Assembly (NCBI GenBank): GCA_017304475.1
Contig: JAFKKV010000040.1
Coordinates: 1 to 64,000 of the forward strand
DNA length: 64,000 nt
Origin: Hyphomicrobiales bacterium
GTDB taxonomy: Bacteria; Pseudomonadota; Alphaproteobacteria; Rhizobiales; Phreatobacteraceae
Direction of reading: 5' to 3'
A model generated the notes under the pieces. The model searched no databases. It was not told the origin of the DNA and worked only from the letters and a program-made list of their open reading frames with translations. Shown in pieces: positions 60,973-64,000 of this stretch. Position numbers and translations under genes: made by a program. Numbering within the stretch: the stretch's first letter is position 1; the number at the start of each line of letters is the position of its first letter.

Positions 60973-61773
60973 ATGACGCTGACCCTGACCATTCTCGGCT
61001 GCGGCTCCTCGGGCGGCGTGCCGCGCGTCGGTCAGGGCTGGGGCGCCTGCGATCCGGCTGATCCACGCAACCGCCGCCGGCGCTGCGCGCTGCTGGTCGA
61101 GACGACCGGGCCGGGCGGCGTCACCTCGGTGCTGGTCGATACCGGGCCGGATGTGCGCGAGCAATTGCTGGCGGCCGGGGTGACCCGGCTCGACGGCGTC
61201 ATCTATACCCACGACCATGCCGACCACACCCACGGCATCGACGACCTCCGGCCGCTGGCGCTCACCATGCGGCGGCGCGTCGAGGCCTATGCCGACGAGG
61301 CCACGCGCACGACCCTTCTGGCCCGCTTCGCCTATTGCTTCGCCTCGCCGGCCGGCAGCGACTATCCGCCGATCATCAACCTCAATCCCATGGCCGAACA
61401 TCAGCCTCTGACGATCGAGGGACCGGGCGGCGCCATCACGGCCCGGCCTTTCCCGGTCATGCACGGGGCGCCCTACAAGGCACTCGGATTTCGCTTCAAT
61501 AAAACAGTGTACTGCCCTGATATCAATATATTATTGGACGAATCTTCAAGTTATTTCGAGGACTGCGATCTGCTCATTCTTGACGCGCTTCGGTTCACCC
61601 GCCACCCGACCCATCTGACCGTCGACGAGGCGCTCGGACTGGTCGCGCGGTTCAAGCCCGCCCGCACGATCCTGACCAATCTTCACTCGGATCTCGACTA
61701 CCAAGCACTCGCCGCCCGCCTGCCTGAGGGCGTGGTGCCGGCCTATGACGGCATGGTCGTTACGGTGGAGTAG
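60973..61773 (+). CDS. MBL-fold metallo-hydrolase (PhnP-like)
   Basis: 266 residues. CGSSGGVPRVGQGWGAC and the zinc motif THDHADHTHGIDDLR, then PVMHGAPYKALGF, LILDALRFTRHPTHLTVDEAL and TILTNLHSDLDY: the PhnP/RNase Z-like phosphodiesterase group. Function in this syntenic position is unassigned. Codons around 61493-61555 are strikingly AT-rich (AAT AAA ACA GTG TAC; AAT ATA TTA TTG; AGT TAT), unlike the rest of the gene. Nine bases after tatD. Confidence 0.88.
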   Translation: MTLTLTILGCGSSGGVPRVGQGWGACDPADPRNRRRRCALLVETTGPGGVTSVLVDTGPDVREQLLAAGVTRLDGVIYTHDHADHTHGIDDLRPLALTMRRRVEAYADEATRTTLLARFAYCFASPAGSDYPPIINLNPMAEHQPLTIEGPGGAITARPFPVMHGAPYKALGFRFNKTVYCPDINILLDESSSYFEDCDLLILDALRFTRHPTHLTVDEALGLVARFKPARTILTNLHSDLDYQALAARLPEGVVPAYDGMVVTVE

Positions 61774-61830
61774 GGCCGGGGCAGGGCTCGGGTCATGGCA
61801 AGCGATCTATGCGCTGCACGAAGGTTAGTC

Positions 61831-61991
61831 GTCCTTCGAGGGTCGCTTCGCTCCCACCTCAGGATGAGGGGTGTTGGGAATTGCATTGTCGCTGTTCATG
61901 AAGCGCGACCGGAACGCGCATCATTCACCGCCGCTGATGCCGGCCCCCACCCACCTCATCCTGAGGTGGGAGCGAAGCGACCCTCGAAGGA
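61831..61991. repeat. Dispersed 161-bp inverted-repeat element, family B copy 3
   Basis: Arms 61831-61868 and 61954-61991, inverse of each other and matching the other two copies (GTCCTTCGAGGGTCGCTTCG onward). It lies between the converging metallo-hydrolase and csoR genes, where it could act as a two-way terminator. Confidence 0.85.
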
Positions 61992-62064
61992 CGGCTCCGC
62001 CTACTGCAGGACACGAAGAACCTGATCCTGCAAGACCCGGAAGCCCCCGCCCGCAATCTCGGCC

Positions 62065-62349
62065 CTAAGCCTGCAGCCGCCGGAACACGTCGATCAATTC
62101 GGCCACCTTGCGCCGCTGCTCGTCCTTGTCGCCGGACGCGATGGCATGCTCGACGCAATGGCCGACATGGTCCTTCAGCACCTCTTCTTCGACCCGCTTC
62201 AGCGCGGCGCGCACGGCCGAGATCTGGGTGATGATGTCGATGCAGTAGCGGTCTTCGTCGACCATGCGGGCAATGCCACGCACTTGGCCTTCGATCCGGT
62301 TGAGCCGCTGCTGGCAGGAGGTCTTGGTGTCGCTCTGCATGGTTGCCAT
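62065..62349 (-). CDS. csoR: Copper-sensing repressor CsoR
   Basis: 94 residues of the CsoR/RcnR/FrmR all-helical family. From this start the metal ligands fall at Cys36, His61 and Cys65 (DRYCIDII, KDHVGHC), the copper-type C-H-C set; FrmR lacks the third and RcnR needs N-terminal His. Divergent from copA with two TACCC-GGGTA operators between, one overlapping its own start codon. In the absence of Cu(I) it should repress both genes. Confidence 0.92.
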   Translation of the reverse strand: MATMQSDTKTSCQQRLNRIEGQVRGIARMVDEDRYCIDIITQISAVRAALKRVEEEVLKDHVGHCVEHAIASGDKDEQRRKVAELIDVFRRLQA

Positions 62350-62368
62350 ATACCCCATACGGGTATAT
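62348..62368. promoter_or_regulatory. CsoR operator 1
   Basis: ATATACCC, spacer CATAC, GGGTATAT: eight-base arms of an inverted repeat of the CsoR type. It covers the csoR start codon (62347-62349 on the minus strand). Confidence 0.75.
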
Positions 62369-62384
62369 AGGACAAGTCGACATA

Positions 62385-62399
62385 TACCCCCCATGGGTA
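62385..62399. promoter_or_regulatory. CsoR operator 2
   Basis: TACCC, spacer CCCAT, GGGTA, 22 bases before the copA ATG and about one and a half helical turns from operator 1. Weaker arms than operator 1. Confidence 0.65.
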
Positions 62400-62420
62400 G
62401 CATATCGAAAGGGCGGCGGC

Positions 62421-64000
<1,580 letters not shown>

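Overview
The window is GC-rich DNA from an alphaproteobacterium, most likely of the order Hyphomicrobiales (Rhizobiales). The evidence is the aerobic, late-cobalt-insertion cobalamin pathway of the Pseudomonas denitrificans type (cobF, cobG, cobN), the order rlpA - D,D-carboxypeptidase - tmk - holB - metG - tatD - metallo-hydrolase, and abundant GC-rich inverted repeats between genes. I cannot name the genus from sequence alone. No phage, plasmid, transposase or CRISPR was seen.

Layout. 1-8 kb: amidase bracketed by two copies of a repeat, L,D-transpeptidase lipoprotein, rimO, a glutathione S-transferase, a MarR regulator with an 18-bp palindromic operator touching its start codon, a VOC protein and an MFS transporter. 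8-14 kb: tRNA-Ser(TGA), a rifampin ADP-ribosyltransferase (arr), a methyltransferase, then a run of Sel1-repeat, DUF1186/SEC-C, DUF4180, a small CPC protein and a nitroreductase. 14-19 kb: cobalamin riboswitch followed by a TonB receptor and a BtuFCD-like ABC importer (B12 uptake). 19-29.4 kb: divergent catabolic cluster with an amine-oxidase-like flavoprotein and an XRE-cupin regulator on one side, and a polyamine-type ABC importer, HyuA/HyuB hydantoinase/lactamase subunits and a small cupin on the other.

29.5-51.4 kb: de novo cobalamin synthesis. A second cobalamin riboswitch on the minus strand precedes cobW-cobN-cobG-cobH-cobI-cobJ, then cobL-cobE-cobM, then cobA-cobB, mostly with 4-base ATGA overlaps. 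cobK lies on the opposite strand and fills the gap between cobJ and cobL exactly: its start codon overlaps the cobL start codon (shared CATG) and its end overlaps the cobJ end by 34 bp. On the plus strand are cobP, cobO, a pentapeptide-repeat gene and cobQ. cobD and cobC form a second divergent pair whose start codons share CATG. cobF stands apart. cobS/cobT chelatase subunits, cobV, cobU and bluB are not in the window. The two riboswitches would couple uptake and synthesis to the same ligand.

51.4-64 kb: a galactarate/altronate dehydratase family gene, an FAD monooxygenase, a cell-wall and housekeeping run (rlpA, D,D-carboxypeptidase, tmk, holB, metG, tatD, metallo-hydrolase), and a divergent copper module (csoR, two CsoR-type operators, copA cut by the window end).

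A ~162-bp inverted-repeat element with closely matching 38-base arms occurs three times (31.7, 50.4, 61.8 kb), and three other intergenic repeat types are present.
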